A stretch of DNA of 64,000 nt from JAGWAJ01 sp965215155 (GCA_965215155.1 CBDCCY010000002.1:790246-854245); one strand, 5' to 3'. Counted from the first letter of the stretch, positions 15,809-25,249 are shown. Numbers and translations: made by a program. The notes: generated from the letters alone by a model not told the origin.

Positions 15809-17056
15809 ATGACGATGGACCTGCCCAGGAAACCCCGAGCCACCAAGCGCAGGGGCCGCCATCCCGACAAGGCGCTCTCCGCCGCCTTCTGCCGTTCGGT
15901 CGCCGAGGCGGGCCGCTACGCGGACGGGAACGGCCTCTATCTGCACGTCGACCCGTCCGGGGCGCGCCGCTGGGTGCAGCGGCTGGTCATCCGCGGCCGG
16001 TCCCGCGCGCTCGGTCTCGGCAGCTACGCGCTGGTGTCGTTGGCCGAAGCCCGCGAGAAGGCGCTCGCCAACCGCAAGGCCGCACGCGAGGGCGGAGACC
16101 CGCTCGCGGACCGGCGCCGCTCCGAGGGGATCCCGACGTTCGAGGAGGCGGTCGAGCAGGTGATCGCCATCCACGGGGAGGCGTGGCGGGCCGGCAAGAC
16201 CCCGAAGCAGTGGTGGGCGAGCCTGCGCGACCATGTGCTTCCGCACCTCGGCGGCAAGAGCGTCGACCAGGTGACGACGGCCGACGTCATGACGGTCCTG
16301 CTGCCCATCTGGACGCGCAAGCACGCGATGGCGCGGTCGGTGCGCCAACGCATCGGGACGGTCATGCGGTGGGCCATCGCGCAGGGCTACCGCAGCGACA
16401 ATCCGGCCGGCGACGCGGTCACGGCGGCGCTGCCGAAGCGTCCCGTGCTCGTGCAGCACCGGGCGGCGCTGCCGCACGGCGAGGTCGCCGCCGCGGTTGC
16501 GGCCGTCCAGCGCTCGGCGGCGTGGGTCGGGGCGAAGCTGGCCTTCGAGTTTCTCGTGTTGACGGCCGCGAGGTCCGGCGAGGCGCGGGGGGCGACGTGG
16601 GACGAGGTCGACCTGGTCGCGCGGGTGTGGACGGTTCCGGCGGCGCGGATGAAGGCGCAACGCGAGCACCGGGTGCCGCTGTGCGGCCGGGCGGCCGGGG
16701 TCCTGCGCGAGGCGGAGCAGCTCCGTGGCGTCGCGACCCGGCCCGAGTTCGCCGGGCTGGTCTTCCCGAGCGTCCGCGGGAAGGCGCTCGATGACGCCGC
16801 GGTCTCGAAGCTCATCCGGGACCTGGGCATCGCGGCGGTGCCTCATGGCTTCAGGTCCAGCTTCCGGGACTGGGCGGCCGAAGAGACCGACCACCCGCGC
16901 GAGGTCGTCGAGGCGGCGCTGGCCCACAAGGTGCGGAACCCGGTCGAGGCGGCCTACGCGCGGTCCGACCTGTTCGCGCGCCGCCGCCTCCTGATGGACG
17001 ACTGGGCCGACTATCTGAGCGAGGGGCGCGGGCAGGTGGTGGCGCTGCATCGGTGA
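15809..17056 (+). CDS. P4-type integrase of the arm A satellite-like element
   Basis: 415 residues from ATG 15809 (MTMDLPRKPRATKRRGRHPD). It has a DUF4102-like arm domain (YADGNGLYLHVDPSGARRWV), a core-binding domain and a complete catalytic domain: LTAARSGEARGATW, HGFRSSFRDWAAEETDHPRE, HKVRNPVEAAYARSDLFAR. Its start lies ~150 bp from the attachment core at 15653-15664, which itself is the HxxR-coding segment of another integrase gene. The element's own copy of that codon stretch is also present in this gene. It converges with the helicase-primase; a strong hairpin lies between them. Confidence 0.9.
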   Translation: MTMDLPRKPRATKRRGRHPDKALSAAFCRSVAEAGRYADGNGLYLHVDPSGARRWVQRLVIRGRSRALGLGSYALVSLAEAREKALANRKAAREGGDPLADRRRSEGIPTFEEAVEQVIAIHGEAWRAGKTPKQWWASLRDHVLPHLGGKSVDQVTTADVMTVLLPIWTRKHAMARSVRQRIGTVMRWAIAQGYRSDNPAGDAVTAALPKRPVLVQHRAALPHGEVAAAVAAVQRSAAWVGAKLAFEFLVLTAARSGEARGATWDEVDLVARVWTVPAARMKAQREHRVPLCGRAAGVLREAEQLRGVATRPEFAGLVFPSVRGKALDDAAVSKLIRDLGIAAVPHGFRSSFRDWAAEETDHPREVVEAALAHKVRNPVEAAYARSDLFARRRLLMDDWADYLSEGRGQVVALHR

Positions 17057-17091
17057 CCCCCGCGGCATTCGAGCCGGGCGGCGCCTCCCAT

Positions 17092-17215
17092 CCGTTTACG
17101 CGTTTCCCGTTTCCACAAGGGGGGGTGGAAACGCGTAAACGGTAAACGCATCTCCGCTTCCGCGGTCCGCTTCCCGACCGCTTACGCCGCGCTCCCATTG
17201 GTGGAAACGGCGGAA
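17092..17215. repeat. Hairpin and GGAAACG/GTAAACG repeats at primase 3' end
   Basis: CCGTTTACGCGTTTCC (17092-17107) pairs perfectly over 16 bp with 17127-17142. A competing 9-bp stem pairs CGTTTCCAC (17108-17116) with GTGGAAACG (17125-17133). More GGAAACG units follow at ~17201-17218, inside the primase coding end. No T-tract follows, so a plain terminator is less likely than an iteron origin, though it also separates two convergent genes. Arm B has a sequence-diverged counterpart at 41261-41386. Confidence 0.55.
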
Positions 17216-18990
17216 ACGCACCCGTCTCGAAGGTGCTCGGCGCTCGAACGGCCCTCGGCGGTGAGCGCGTAGCCCTGTTCCGAGCGTTTGGCCGTGCTCG
17301 GTCGCTGGCCGCGGTCGATGCTCCCGGCATCGAGCAGCTCGTCGAGCGCCGCGCGCAGGTCCTGGTACCGCCGGCCGCTGCAATCGAGAGCATCCGCCAG
17401 CGTTCGCGCCGCCGGCCGGGCCGCGGGATCGCACCGAAGCAGGTGCAGCAGCACGCGCTCCGCCAGCGGGCGAGACGGCGCGAGCCTGCTCGAGGACGGT
17501 GCGTCGTCGTCGAGGTGCGGCGCCAGCTCGTAGCCGGCGCCCGGGTTGAGGACGACGGTCAGCGGGTCTTCCTGCCAGCGTCCGGAGGGCGTGAGGCGGC
17601 GTGCCCGCGGCGTCTTGCCGCGGCTCACCGACACGATCATGTCCACGGCGGCGCCGATCGCCGTCGAGTCCCGGTACTCGCCCTCGCCGTCGCCCGATTC
17701 GGCCGTGGCGCTCGGGTTCTTCCGGTTGTGGTGCGAGATGGCCACGGCCGCCCGGCAGTCCCGCGCGATGTCGACCACGTCGCCGATCAGCAGCCCCTGC
17801 TCGCCCGCCCCGGACGTGTCCTTGACGCGGTGCACCTTCAGGTAGTGCGACCACGTGTCGACGATGACCCACACCGGGCGCAGCCGCGCGACGAGCCGCC
17901 GCAGCGAGGACTCGTGCTCAGGGTCGACGCTCGGGCGCCGGATGAAGTAGACGCGGTCCAGGTCCGCGTCCCACTGCAACAGCCGCGACTTGATGTCCGA
18001 GGCGTCCTCTTCGCCGATCCACAGCACGTCGCCGGAGACGGTGGGCGCGCCGAGGAACGGCCGCCCGCGCGTGACCGCGGCGACCGCCGCGCCGATGAGC
18101 GTGCTCTTGCCGGCCTTCTCCCGTGCGTGGAGCAGCGTCACCCGCCCGGCGTGGGCGATCAACCGAGCGACCACCGGTGGGCCGTCCGAGGGGGTGGCTC
18201 CGAGGTCCGCGTCGCCCAGCCGCACCAACCCGGCCGGCAGCGCCTGCTCGCCGGTCTCACCCGCATACGGCTCGGCGCCCTTCACCAGCTCCAGCAGGTC
18301 GGCCTTGACGTGGCCGGCGTCGAGGTACGCCGAGACGTCCTTGACGCCATCCGGCAGGGCAGCGACGTTCACCCCGAGTCCGGCTTCGCTGCACGCCCGG
18401 GCGACCGCCTGGCCGTGCTCGCGGCCGCTGTCGTCGGCGTCGGGCACGACCACCACGCGCCGCACACCGGCGATCTTCAGCTGCTCGGTATGCGTCGGCC
18501 GCCACTGCCCGGCGCCGCCTGCGTTGCAGGTCGCCGCGACGTCGAACGACCACAGCCGGTCGGCGTCCTTCTCGCCCTCGACCACGAGGACCGCATCGCG
18601 GCCGGCCAGGTCGTTCAGGCGATAGAGCCGCGGCGTGACGCCGTCGACGTTCCACAGGTAGCCGCCTCGGCCGTCCGGCCGCCGCTGCCGGAAGTCCTTC
18701 GGCTCGTAGCGCACCACCTCGAACACGCCGTCGTAGTCGTAGACGGCCGCCTCCCGCCGCGCGGGCGGGCGGCGGTGTCCGTTCGAGGGGAAGAGGTCGC
18801 GGGCGTCGATGCCGAGCGCGCCGACGACGGCGTCGAACGCGCAGCCGGCGTGGCACTTCAGGAGCCAGCGGCCGTCGTCGCCGCGGCCGACCGCGAGCGA
18901 CGCCCGGCGGTCGGCATGCGCCGGGCATCGCGCGGTCCAGCCCGCGCCCGACTTCCTGACGCCCTCCAGGCGGTCGAGCAGGTCGAGCAT
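17182..18990 (-). CDS. Helicase-primase: CHC2 zinc finger, TOPRIM, RecA-like ATPase
   Basis: 602 residues from ATG 18990; the longer frame upstream overlaps the AlpA-like gene. A CHC2-type zinc finger is at residues 22-50 (CPAH ... CHAGC). TOPRIM follows at ~133-225 with VVEGEKD and PDADDSG. A RecA/AAA_25-type ATPase has Walker A EKAGKST (~291-297) and a VIVDTWSHY strand as Walker B. The C-terminal ~120 residues are a winged-helix-like segment (RTLADALDCSGRRYQDLRAA). This is the replication protein of satellite-type integrative elements (P4 alpha-like and RepA-like logic). It is 5 bp downstream of the AlpA-like gene and forms an operon with it. Confidence 0.87.
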   Translation of the reverse strand: MLDLLDRLEGVRKSGAGWTARCPAHADRRASLAVGRGDDGRWLLKCHAGCAFDAVVGALGIDARDLFPSNGHRRPPARREAAVYDYDGVFEVVRYEPKDFRQRRPDGRGGYLWNVDGVTPRLYRLNDLAGRDAVLVVEGEKDADRLWSFDVAATCNAGGAGQWRPTHTEQLKIAGVRRVVVVPDADDSGREHGQAVARACSEAGLGVNVAALPDGVKDVSAYLDAGHVKADLLELVKGAEPYAGETGEQALPAGLVRLGDADLGATPSDGPPVVARLIAHAGRVTLLHAREKAGKSTLIGAAVAAVTRGRPFLGAPTVSGDVLWIGEEDASDIKSRLLQWDADLDRVYFIRRPSVDPEHESSLRRLVARLRPVWVIVDTWSHYLKVHRVKDTSGAGEQGLLIGDVVDIARDCRAAVAISHHNRKNPSATAESGDGEGEYRDSTAIGAAVDMIVSVSRGKTPRARRLTPSGRWQEDPLTVVLNPGAGYELAPHLDDDAPSSSRLAPSRPLAERVLLHLLRCDPAARPAARTLADALDCSGRRYQDLRAALDELLDAGSIDRGQRPSTAKRSEQGYALTAEGRSSAEHLRDGCVSAVSTNGSAA

Positions 18991-18995
18991 GGCCG

Positions 18996-19244
18996 TTACC
19001 GGGTGGGCCGCTCCGAGCCGGCGCGGGGGCGGGTGGCGATGAAGTCGAGCACCTCGTGCTCGACCCACCGGACGGCACGGCTGCCGACGCGCAGCGGCTT
19101 CGGGAACCTGGACTCGCTCATCAGCGCGTAGACGGCCGAGCGGGACAGGGCCGTCAGCTCGGTCACGTCGCGCAGGGTGAGCAGCCTGGGCAGGGGGTTT
19201 CCGACGCTCGCACGCCGACGGGTGAAGTCTCGGTTCGTGGTCAT
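18996..19244 (-). CDS. AlpA-like helix-turn-helix regulator
   Basis: 82 residues starting at ATG 19244 after a strong AAGGAGGG ribosome site. The fold is the AlpA/HTH_17 type: LTLRDVTELTALSRSAVYAL, MSESRFPKPLRVGSRAVRW, VEHEVLDFIATRP. AlpA-like proteins activate integrase or replication genes in P4-like satellites. It is the first gene of the primase operon, and the 200 bp before it, conserved in arm B, should contain the promoter. Confidence 0.85.
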   Translation of the reverse strand: MTTNRDFTRRRASVGNPLPRLLTLRDVTELTALSRSAVYALMSESRFPKPLRVGSRAVRWVEHEVLDFIATRPRAGSERPTR

Positions 19245-19501
19245 CTTCAGCCCTCCTTGAGATGGCGGGATTGCGCAGCGATTTCCCGCGCCCGCGCTTC
19301 GGAGGACAACGTACCACAAACAGCGTAACTCCATGCAATGCAGCCATTTGCACGGATTAGACCCTTCTGGGCGCCTTCCGACCTGCTGAGACTGGACAGG
19401 ACCGGATGAGCACCTTTCCGCACTCTATGAAGCGACCTGCACGGGCAAAGAAAATCTCGCCGCCCGCATTTTTCCGCATCGGGGTCCATCCGCGGGCGAG
19501 C

Positions 19502-21596
19502 CTAGCCCAAGTTTACCAAGATCGCCGACATTTCTGTCGAAATCCGCAGGATCCGCGCCTGTCGGGGACGGTAACTTATTGATTCTAAAGGATCGGGGTC
19601 TGGAGACTCTGAATGTAGTGCCATAATCGTAACAGGAGGCTTGATTCGGACCGGGCCGCCCGCTATCCTGGCTCCATGTTCGTACGGCGCACCCAGACCC
19701 GACGAACCGCCGACGGCGTCCCTTACTTCTCCCACCGCCTCGTGCAGTCCGAACGCCTCGGCAACTCCGTGCGCCAGCGCACCCTCCTCAACCTCGGACG
19801 CCACTTCGACATCCCCGCGCCCCACTGGCCCCGCCTGTGCACCCGCGTCGCCGAGGTCCTGGCCGGACAGGCGCCGCTGGTGCCCGATTGCCCGCCCGCC
19901 GTGGACCAGGAAGCCCAGCGGATCGCCGCCCAGTTGGTCGCCCGCGGTGCCGACGCCGGCGGGCCGGACGCCGCAACGGCGGACATCCAGGCCGTCGACA
20001 TCGACTCGTTGCGCGTGGTCCGGCCCCGCAGCATCGGGGTCGAGCAGGTCGGCCTGTGGGCCCTCGAGCAGGTGGGGCTGCCGGCCTTGCTGGCACAGTT
20101 GGGCGTCAACGGCGCGTTGCGCGCGGCGGCGGCCGGCGCCATCGTCGGGCGCCTGGCCCACCCGGCATCCGAGCGCGAGACCCACCGTTGGCTGCAGCAG
20201 CGCAGCGGCCTCGGCGAGTTGCTCGGCGTCGACTTCGAGACCGTCAGCGCCATGCAGCTCTACCGCGCCTCGGACGCGTTGGTAAAGCACCGCGAGGCCA
20301 TCGAGGCGCACCTGTTCGACCGGGCGATGGGCCTGTTCGACCTGCAGCCGACCGTCACCCTCTACGACCTGACCAACACCTACTTCGAAGGCGAGGCGAG
20401 CGACCAACCGCAGGCCCGGCGCGGCCACTCGAAGGAGAAGCGCAGCGACTGCCCGCTGCTCACCCTCGGCCTGATGCTCGACGCCAGCGGCTTCGTCCGC
20501 CGCTCGCAGGTCTTCGACGGCAACGTTCGGGAACACCGCACCCTGGCCGGCATGCTCGAAGCACTCCAAGCGCCATCCGGCGCCCTCGTGGTCATGGACC
20601 GCGGCGTCGCCACCGAAGGCTGCATCGCCTGGCTGCGCGACAACGGCTACCGCTATCTCGTCGTCAGCCGCGAACGCCACCGCCAGTTCGACGCCACCGC
20701 CGCCGTGTCCCTGCGGACGCAGTCCAACCAGACCGTGCAGTTGCACAAGGTCGTCTCCGACGACCCCGACGAGGTCCGCCTCTACTGCTACTCCGAGCAG
20801 CGGGCCGCGAAGGAGCGCGGCATCGTCGAGCGCGCCGCCGCCCGCTTCGAGGACGCCCTCACGAAGCTCAACGACGGGCTCGCCCGCCCCCGCGCCCACA
20901 AGCGCATCGCCCAGGTCTGGCAGCGCATCGGCCGCTTGAAGACCAAGCACTCCCGCGCCGCCGGCCACTACCAGATCGACGTCACCGCCGACGAGACCGG
21001 CGAGCGGGCCGCCGCCGTCACCTGGACCCGGCGCCCCAAGGACGGCTCGATGGCCACCCATCCCGGCGTCTACTGCCTGCGCAGCAGCGAGACCGACTGG
21101 GACGAAGAGACCCTCTGGCGCACCTACACCACCCTCACCGACGTCGAAGCCGTCTTCCGCTCCCTCAAGTCCGAGCTCGGCCTGCGTCCCATCTATCACC
21201 GCAAGCCGCGGCGAGCCGACGGCCATCTGTTCCTCACCGTCATCGCCTACCAGCTCGTCCAGGTCATCCGCACCCGCCTGCGCGAGCATCGCGAGCAGGC
21301 CAGTTGGACGTCGCTACGCCACGTCCTCGACGGCCAGCAGCGCGTCACCACCACCTTCCGCCGGCCCGACGGACGCACCCTCCACGTGCGCACCGCCACA
21401 CAGCCCGAACCCGAGCAGCGCGCCATCTACGACGTTCTCGGCGTCGACCCCAACCCCGCCGGCGTCCGCAAGACCCTCGTCTGAACGACCCGAACCTCCC
21501 GGTTCACGCACGTTTGTAGTGCCACTCGAACCGTTCTGCCCCCGTAAATCGTTGATTCCAAACGACCTCATTTCACCCCTGTTAAACTTGGGCTAG
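19502..21596 (+). mobile_element. IS1634-family insertion sequence
   Basis: 2095 bp bounded by perfect 14-bp inverted repeats CTAGCCCAAGTTTA/TAAACTTGGGCTAG, with one transposase. The uninterrupted site is visible in arm B near 38970-38985. Comparison suggests 4 bp (CGAG) present at the empty site are absent here and no target duplication is visible. Confidence 0.87.
19676..21484 (+). CDS. IS1634-family (IS4-group DDE) transposase
   Basis: 602 residues from ATG 19676 (MFVRRTQTRRTADGVPYFSH), the typical IS1634 start. DDE-type landmarks: VTLYDLTNTYFEGEA with the first Asp, LVVMDRGVATEGCIAWLRDN with the second Asp, and YTTLTDVEAVFRSLKSELGL with the Glu of the YREK-like region. Then HRKPRRADGHLFLTVIAYQL. 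The gene fills the element and appears intact, so the insertion could be active. The antisense 595-codon frame over it is a shadow. Confidence 0.92.
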   Translation: MFVRRTQTRRTADGVPYFSHRLVQSERLGNSVRQRTLLNLGRHFDIPAPHWPRLCTRVAEVLAGQAPLVPDCPPAVDQEAQRIAAQLVARGADAGGPDAATADIQAVDIDSLRVVRPRSIGVEQVGLWALEQVGLPALLAQLGVNGALRAAAAGAIVGRLAHPASERETHRWLQQRSGLGELLGVDFETVSAMQLYRASDALVKHREAIEAHLFDRAMGLFDLQPTVTLYDLTNTYFEGEASDQPQARRGHSKEKRSDCPLLTLGLMLDASGFVRRSQVFDGNVREHRTLAGMLEALQAPSGALVVMDRGVATEGCIAWLRDNGYRYLVVSRERHRQFDATAAVSLRTQSNQTVQLHKVVSDDPDEVRLYCYSEQRAAKERGIVERAAARFEDALTKLNDGLARPRAHKRIAQVWQRIGRLKTKHSRAAGHYQIDVTADETGERAAAVTWTRRPKDGSMATHPGVYCLRSSETDWDEETLWRTYTTLTDVEAVFRSLKSELGLRPIYHRKPRRADGHLFLTVIAYQLVQVIRTRLREHREQASWTSLRHVLDGQQRVTTTFRRPDGRTLHVRTATQPEPEQRAIYDVLGVDPNPAGVRKTLV

Positions 21597-21672
21597 TGGG
21601 ACGACGGGACGGTTCCCGTCCAGGCCGGGCCGCAAGGCCCACAACGGCTGCCTGAGCGGAGGGACGGACGGG

Positions 21673-21726
21673 GTGTCACCCGACAGGGTCGAAGCGCAGC
21701 GGAGAACGTGCGAAGCGCGTTGACAC
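21673..21726 (+). repeat. TGACACG inverted-repeat element, copy 2
   Basis: GTGTCA (21673-21678) and TGACAC (21721-21726) bound a GAAGCGCAGCGGAGAACGTG core. Flanking GGACGG and CCGTCC can extend the stem imperfectly. Identical in arm B in inverted orientation. The rest of 21597-21909 shows no convincing gene. Confidence 0.55.
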
Positions 21727-21909
21727 GCCGGCCGTCCCGTAGCTACCCGCCTCTGGTGGAATCCGCCGGCCGGCTCCGCCCGACCTGCACGCGCTGCCGG
21801 AGAGCGCCGCAGGCGGGGCAGCGTTCATGGCCCGACGCTGGCGAGCGACGCGAGCCGGCCGGCCGCCGGAGACGGCAGGTTCTCACCCTTCCTGGAGGGA
21901 CAATTTCAA

Positions 21910-21993
21910 GGGGAGCGACCGCGACCCCGCAGGTGTGACGGAGGAGCACCGGCGGGGGCCGGAAACCGCCAGGTTTCCGCGTGGTCGCTCCCC
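21910..21993 (+). repeat. Three-way-junction repeat, copy 2
   Basis: Outer stem GGGGAGCGACC (21910-21920) with GGTCGCTCCCC (21983-21993). Hairpin 1 is CCGCAGGTGT/GCACCGGCGG with one mismatch and loop GACGGAGGA; hairpin 2 is CGGAAACC-GCCA-GGTTTCCG. Relative to copy 3, hairpin 2 exchanges an A-T for a G-C pair, changing both sides. Confidence 0.8.
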
Positions 21994-22081
21994 TACTCCC
22001 ACCCGACCCTTTTGTCTGTACGTGGGGGTGGGTCTGTGATGTGGGAATCTGTTGATAAGAAACGACTTGGCTGGTTGCCGG

Positions 22082-22205
22082 ATGTAAGTTCAGGTGTGAC
22101 TGGGGCTGTAAGTTCGGCCGCCTGTCCTCCTTACACCCTTACTGCGGCATCATCGGTGTAAGTTTGCCTCGGTCCTTGTTGTGATCGGACGACAGGTTGG
22201 ATCAC
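22082..22205 (+). repeat. Iteron block and TGTGATC hairpin, module 2
   Basis: Units ATGTAAGTT, GGTGTGACT, CTGTAAGTT, CTTACACCC (inverted) and GGTGTAAGTT lie between 22082 and 22164, in the same order as module 1. A TGTGATC (22180-22186) to GATCAC (22200-22205) hairpin follows. No coding sequence covers 22040-22920. Confidence 0.7.
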
Positions 22206-22470
22206 GCTCTCACCGCCGCCGCCCCTTGGTCCGTTTGCTTCTCCGGCGAGCCTCCCGGACGCAACCTTGTTCCGATTCGAGGCTCTCCGGCTGCTCGGTT
22301 CCCCGCCCCCTCGTGCCGGCCTGCGCTTGCGCCCGGACCCGCGTGCTCAACTCCGGTTCGTCCCGAGCTGATGCCGTCCGCTGTCCCTCTTGACGGCGGC
22401 CGAGATCCTCGCCGCAGGCAGGCAGGCAGGCAGGCGGTCGGCCGGCCCGGCCCGCCGGCCCGGCCGGCCC

Positions 22471-22783
22471 GGTAAGCGTTCGGCGAAGCCGGTATGGGCC
22501 TGCGGGGCCAGTGCGATCTTCCCCGCTCGACAACCTTGGTGCACGGCCTCTCCCGCTTCTCGCTCTCGCGGCCCCGCAACGCCCGACAGCACCTCCCGGG
22601 TCGCGAGATCGCCGCGTAGAGCCGGACATCTCGTCCAGCAGCCCGGTTGCACCCCGCGGCCGAGGCGGCGCGGTCTCCACGAAGGTCTCGATCAGCACGG
22701 GGGTCGACCAGAAGAACCGGGCCCCGTCGCTGTCCGACGACGGGGGCCGGGCTGCCGCATACCGGCTTCGCCGAACGGTTACC
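22471..22783. repeat. Single cassette bounded by 26-bp inverted repeats (arm A)
   Basis: GGTAAGCGTTCGGCGAAGCC (22471 onward, continuing GGTATGG) faces its inverted copy CATACCGGCTTCGCCGAACG (22758 onward). The ~260 bp between shows no plausible gene. Arm B has three such units with other interiors at the same place (37231-37929). A GGCAGGCAGG and CCGG-rich tract precedes it (22414-22470). Confidence 0.6.
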
Positions 22784-23057
22784 CGGCCCGAGAGCAGCGC
22801 GGTTGCGACGATGGCGACTGGGAATTGCATACGGAACGGGCGACGCCCGCGCAGGGAAGACGCATAAGTGACTTGAGAACAATGACTTACAAGAACTTTC
22901 CGTAGACACGAGCGGAAGCCGTGCGACCGCCACGATAATCTTGTAACCACCTATGTATGCAATGGTTTAGGTGGCGTTTCCGGCCCGTGTTCCCCATACG
23001 GCACCCCGCAATGTCAACCGGACTCAGTTGCACTTCAGGGACCGGCTGCGGACCTTT

Positions 23058-24010
23058 CTAGACCGGACTTTGGTTCGCGACGGTCGGCTCCTTGGCCAGA
23101 CGTTCACGCCAGTCCGCGAGGACACCCGCCGAGATCCCGTACGCCTCCGCAACGGCCTCGTCGATCTCGCGCCGAACGGGATCGGCATCCGCCTGCGCCC
23201 AGCGTTGCAGCCGCGCACGGCACAGGCGGTCATAGATGGCTACCAGCGCATCCTGCGTGTCCGTCGCATCGTTCAGCGACGCCGGCACACGGACGGACCC
23301 GAGTTGCGCCACCGACCAACCCAGGTACATCAACATCTTCGTCCGCATGTTGAGCAACTGGAGAAGCACCGGCGTGCTGTTCCACACGAGGCACAACGCC
23401 TTGGCCTGCGCCAGCGTCTCCGTCACGACCGGCATGAACCCCGACCCGAAGCTCTTCGCCGTCGCACACACCCCGACGAGCCGAGCGTTGTTGACTCTCG
23501 CACGATTCATCAACTGCACCCAGCCCATCCGCGCAAGGTACGACCGAACCATGCTCTCCTTCCCCGATCTCGGTCGCCAGCGCGCATCCGGGCTGCCTGC
23601 CAGCGACACACGAAGGTCGCTGGACACGGAGTCGAACACGTCCACATCCTCTTCCGCTGAGGATCCGTCGGTCACCTGCTCGAAGGCATCCCGAACGCGC
23701 CGGCCGTCCGGCCCCATGTCGTACAACGCGCTCAGTTGGCACAACCCGGACGCCTCCCGGACTTGGGCTGCCGCTTCCGCGAGTTTGGGATCGTACCACT
23801 GCACAGGTGCCCAGTCGCCGGCTCGCACGCGATCCTCCGGCCACTCGCACACGCTGCCGACCTCGTCGATCCGCTGATTCCGGATCGCGGCCACGACATC
23901 CTGGACCGCTTCGACCGTCTTCGGGAACCGCCGGAGGTTCACGAACATGGTTGTAGCCCTGTCCACCATACTAGGAAATCCGCCGCCGTCCGTTGTCGCC
24001 CTAAATGGTC
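23058..24010 (-). pseudogene. C-terminal fragment of N6-adenine DNA methyltransferase-like protein
   Basis: From roughly 24010 to the stop at 23058 the frame encodes a target-recognition-like region: GFPSMVDRATTMFVNLRRFP, VRSYLARMGWVQLMNRARVN, RLVGVCATAKSFGSGFMPVV, AKALCLVWNSTPVLLQLLNM, and a C-terminal helical part. No catalytic NPPY or AdoMet motif is present, so the N-terminal methylase domain is missing. The frame continues to 24245 only by reading through the attachment region of the neighbouring integrase. The gene was probably cut when the element whose integrase starts at 24126 integrated near 24000. Type IIG or BREX-like origin cannot be decided. Confidence 0.6.
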
Positions 24011-24125
24011 CGTAAACGCCTGAATTATAAATGATTACCACCCATCCACCGGCTTGACGAGGGCCGGTTGCGTCCGGTACTATTCGCCAGTATCCGCCAT
24101 TCAGTGAGGGGAATACTGGTAGGCC

Positions 24126-24237
24126 ATGGAACTCCCGACACGACCCCGGACCACCAAGCCCAGCGGCCGGCAGCCGCACCACGCGCTCTCGACCGCCTTC
24201 GTCCGAAACGTAGCACAGGCCGGGCGCTACTGTGATG
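24126..24237 (+). pseudogene. Integrase P, N-terminal piece
   Basis: ATG 24126 opens MELPTRPRTTKPSGRQPHHA and reaches GRYCD, the first part of the DUF4102-type arm domain, before the 7-bp core TGTGATG (24231-24237). The reading then runs into foreign sequence and stops at 24263. The continuation is at 36195. Confidence 0.85.
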
Positions 24238-24439
24238 ACCGCCACGAAAAGCGTGTAAACTACTCATATTAAACGGGTTGCTGGCGATAGAGCGGGGTTC
24301 ACCCCCACGGTGTACCCTACCTTGTGAGCCGGAACACACTGGACCAACGAAGTCGTCCCCGCCCCCCGGATCCCCGGACCCCCGGACGGGTTGCCCCGGT
24401 CGGTTCACCAGATCAACCCGCGTGGCCTTCGGTTCCCGT

Positions 24440-25240
24440 TCAGAATCGACCGAACCGTGCCGCCGATACGGTACCCGCTCGACTGGCCGATCCGCCGCCC
24501 GTCGAGTCAGGCCGTCCAGTCGACCGACAGTGCCTCGGCCGCTCCAGCACCGTCCGGGTCGCTGACTCCTGCTCGTCGGGCGGGTAGCCGTGCTTCCGCA
24601 GGACGCGCTTCACGAGAACGCGGAGTCTGGCGCGGACGTTCTCGCGCTGCGTCCAGTCGATGGGATGGTTAGGTTGTTCCGTACCGCCTCGACCATCTCG
24701 TGGGCGATGGCCCGCAGCGTCTCGTCGCCGAGCACCTGCACCGCGCTGCGGCACTACCAGCGCGAACGCCTGCGACAGTTCCCGCACGGCCTTCAGGTAG
24801 CGCACCTTGCCGTCCTCCTGCGCCAGAACGTGCTCCAGCGCCGCCGGGAGCAACTGGAACCGCTCGGCTGGCGAGCCGTTCGCCCATGCTGACCGGTCGA
24901 AACCGTGGAACAGGCCGCAGCAGAAACCTCAGTACTTCTCCAGCAGCACCTGGACCGCCTGCTCCTTGTCCAGCGCCGTCTCGCCCGTCCCCCGCCGCTC
25001 TCGGTGTATGTCGTCCCGAAACACCCGGTTGACCTGCGATGGCCTGCATCAGCCCGTGGCCACACATCGGCTTGTGTCCACGTACATGCTGTGCAGGCTG
25101 GGAGGGAGCATCGAATCCCGCACGGGCACCATGCAGAGCGGGTCGGGCCGGGTCGCGGAACCGCTTCGCCAGCGTCTCCCGCCGCGCCTTGCCGCTGATA
25201 TGCGCCTGCCAGTCGAGCGGGTCGGCCAGATAATGACATG
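24440..25240 (-). pseudogene. Degenerate second copy of hsdR 3' region
   Basis: This stretch and its left flank (24380 on) match 26890-28320 base by base over long runs, with a ~515-bp internal deletion (after CTGCACCGCGCTG) and several frameshifts. Recognisable pieces are LVKRVLRKHGYPPDEQESAT, KVRYLKAVRELSQAFALVV and CGHGLMQAIA. It is a direct repeat of the functional hsdR end, with the DUF4365 pair between the two copies. Confidence 0.8.
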
Positions 25241-25249
25241 CCGCGCTGT

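Larger units (their letters stand above)
13911..22920. repeat. Arm A: long inverted repeat partner of arm B
   Basis: After removing the IS1634 insertion (19502-21596) this arm matches 37094-44688 in reverse orientation at near identity. Shared parts are the iteron module, hypothetical gene, integrase tail, intact integrase, helicase-primase, AlpA-like gene, three-way-junction repeat and the att-side region. Differences include diverged primase-end repeats, a 2-bp indel in the hypothetical gene and a different number of 26-bp-bounded cassettes. Arm A also includes three-way-junction copy 1 (8557-8639), split off by the IS66 insertion. Confidence 0.85.

Noticed and set aside
17233..19131. 632-codon plus-strand ORF opposite the helicase-primase
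   Set aside because: The opposite strand has CHC2, TOPRIM and Walker motifs. The same shadow appears opposite the arm B copy at 39354-41459.
22202..22950. Overlapping minus-strand ORFs of ~245 codons in the att-side region of arm A
   Set aside because: Two overlapping frames of similar length with no motif, no ribosome site and no conservation of frame in arm B. Treated as non-coding.
23058..24245. Treating the 395-codon methyltransferase-like frame as an intact gene
   Set aside because: Residues before about GFPSMVDR are the antisense of the integrase P start and attachment region, and no methylase catalytic motif is present.
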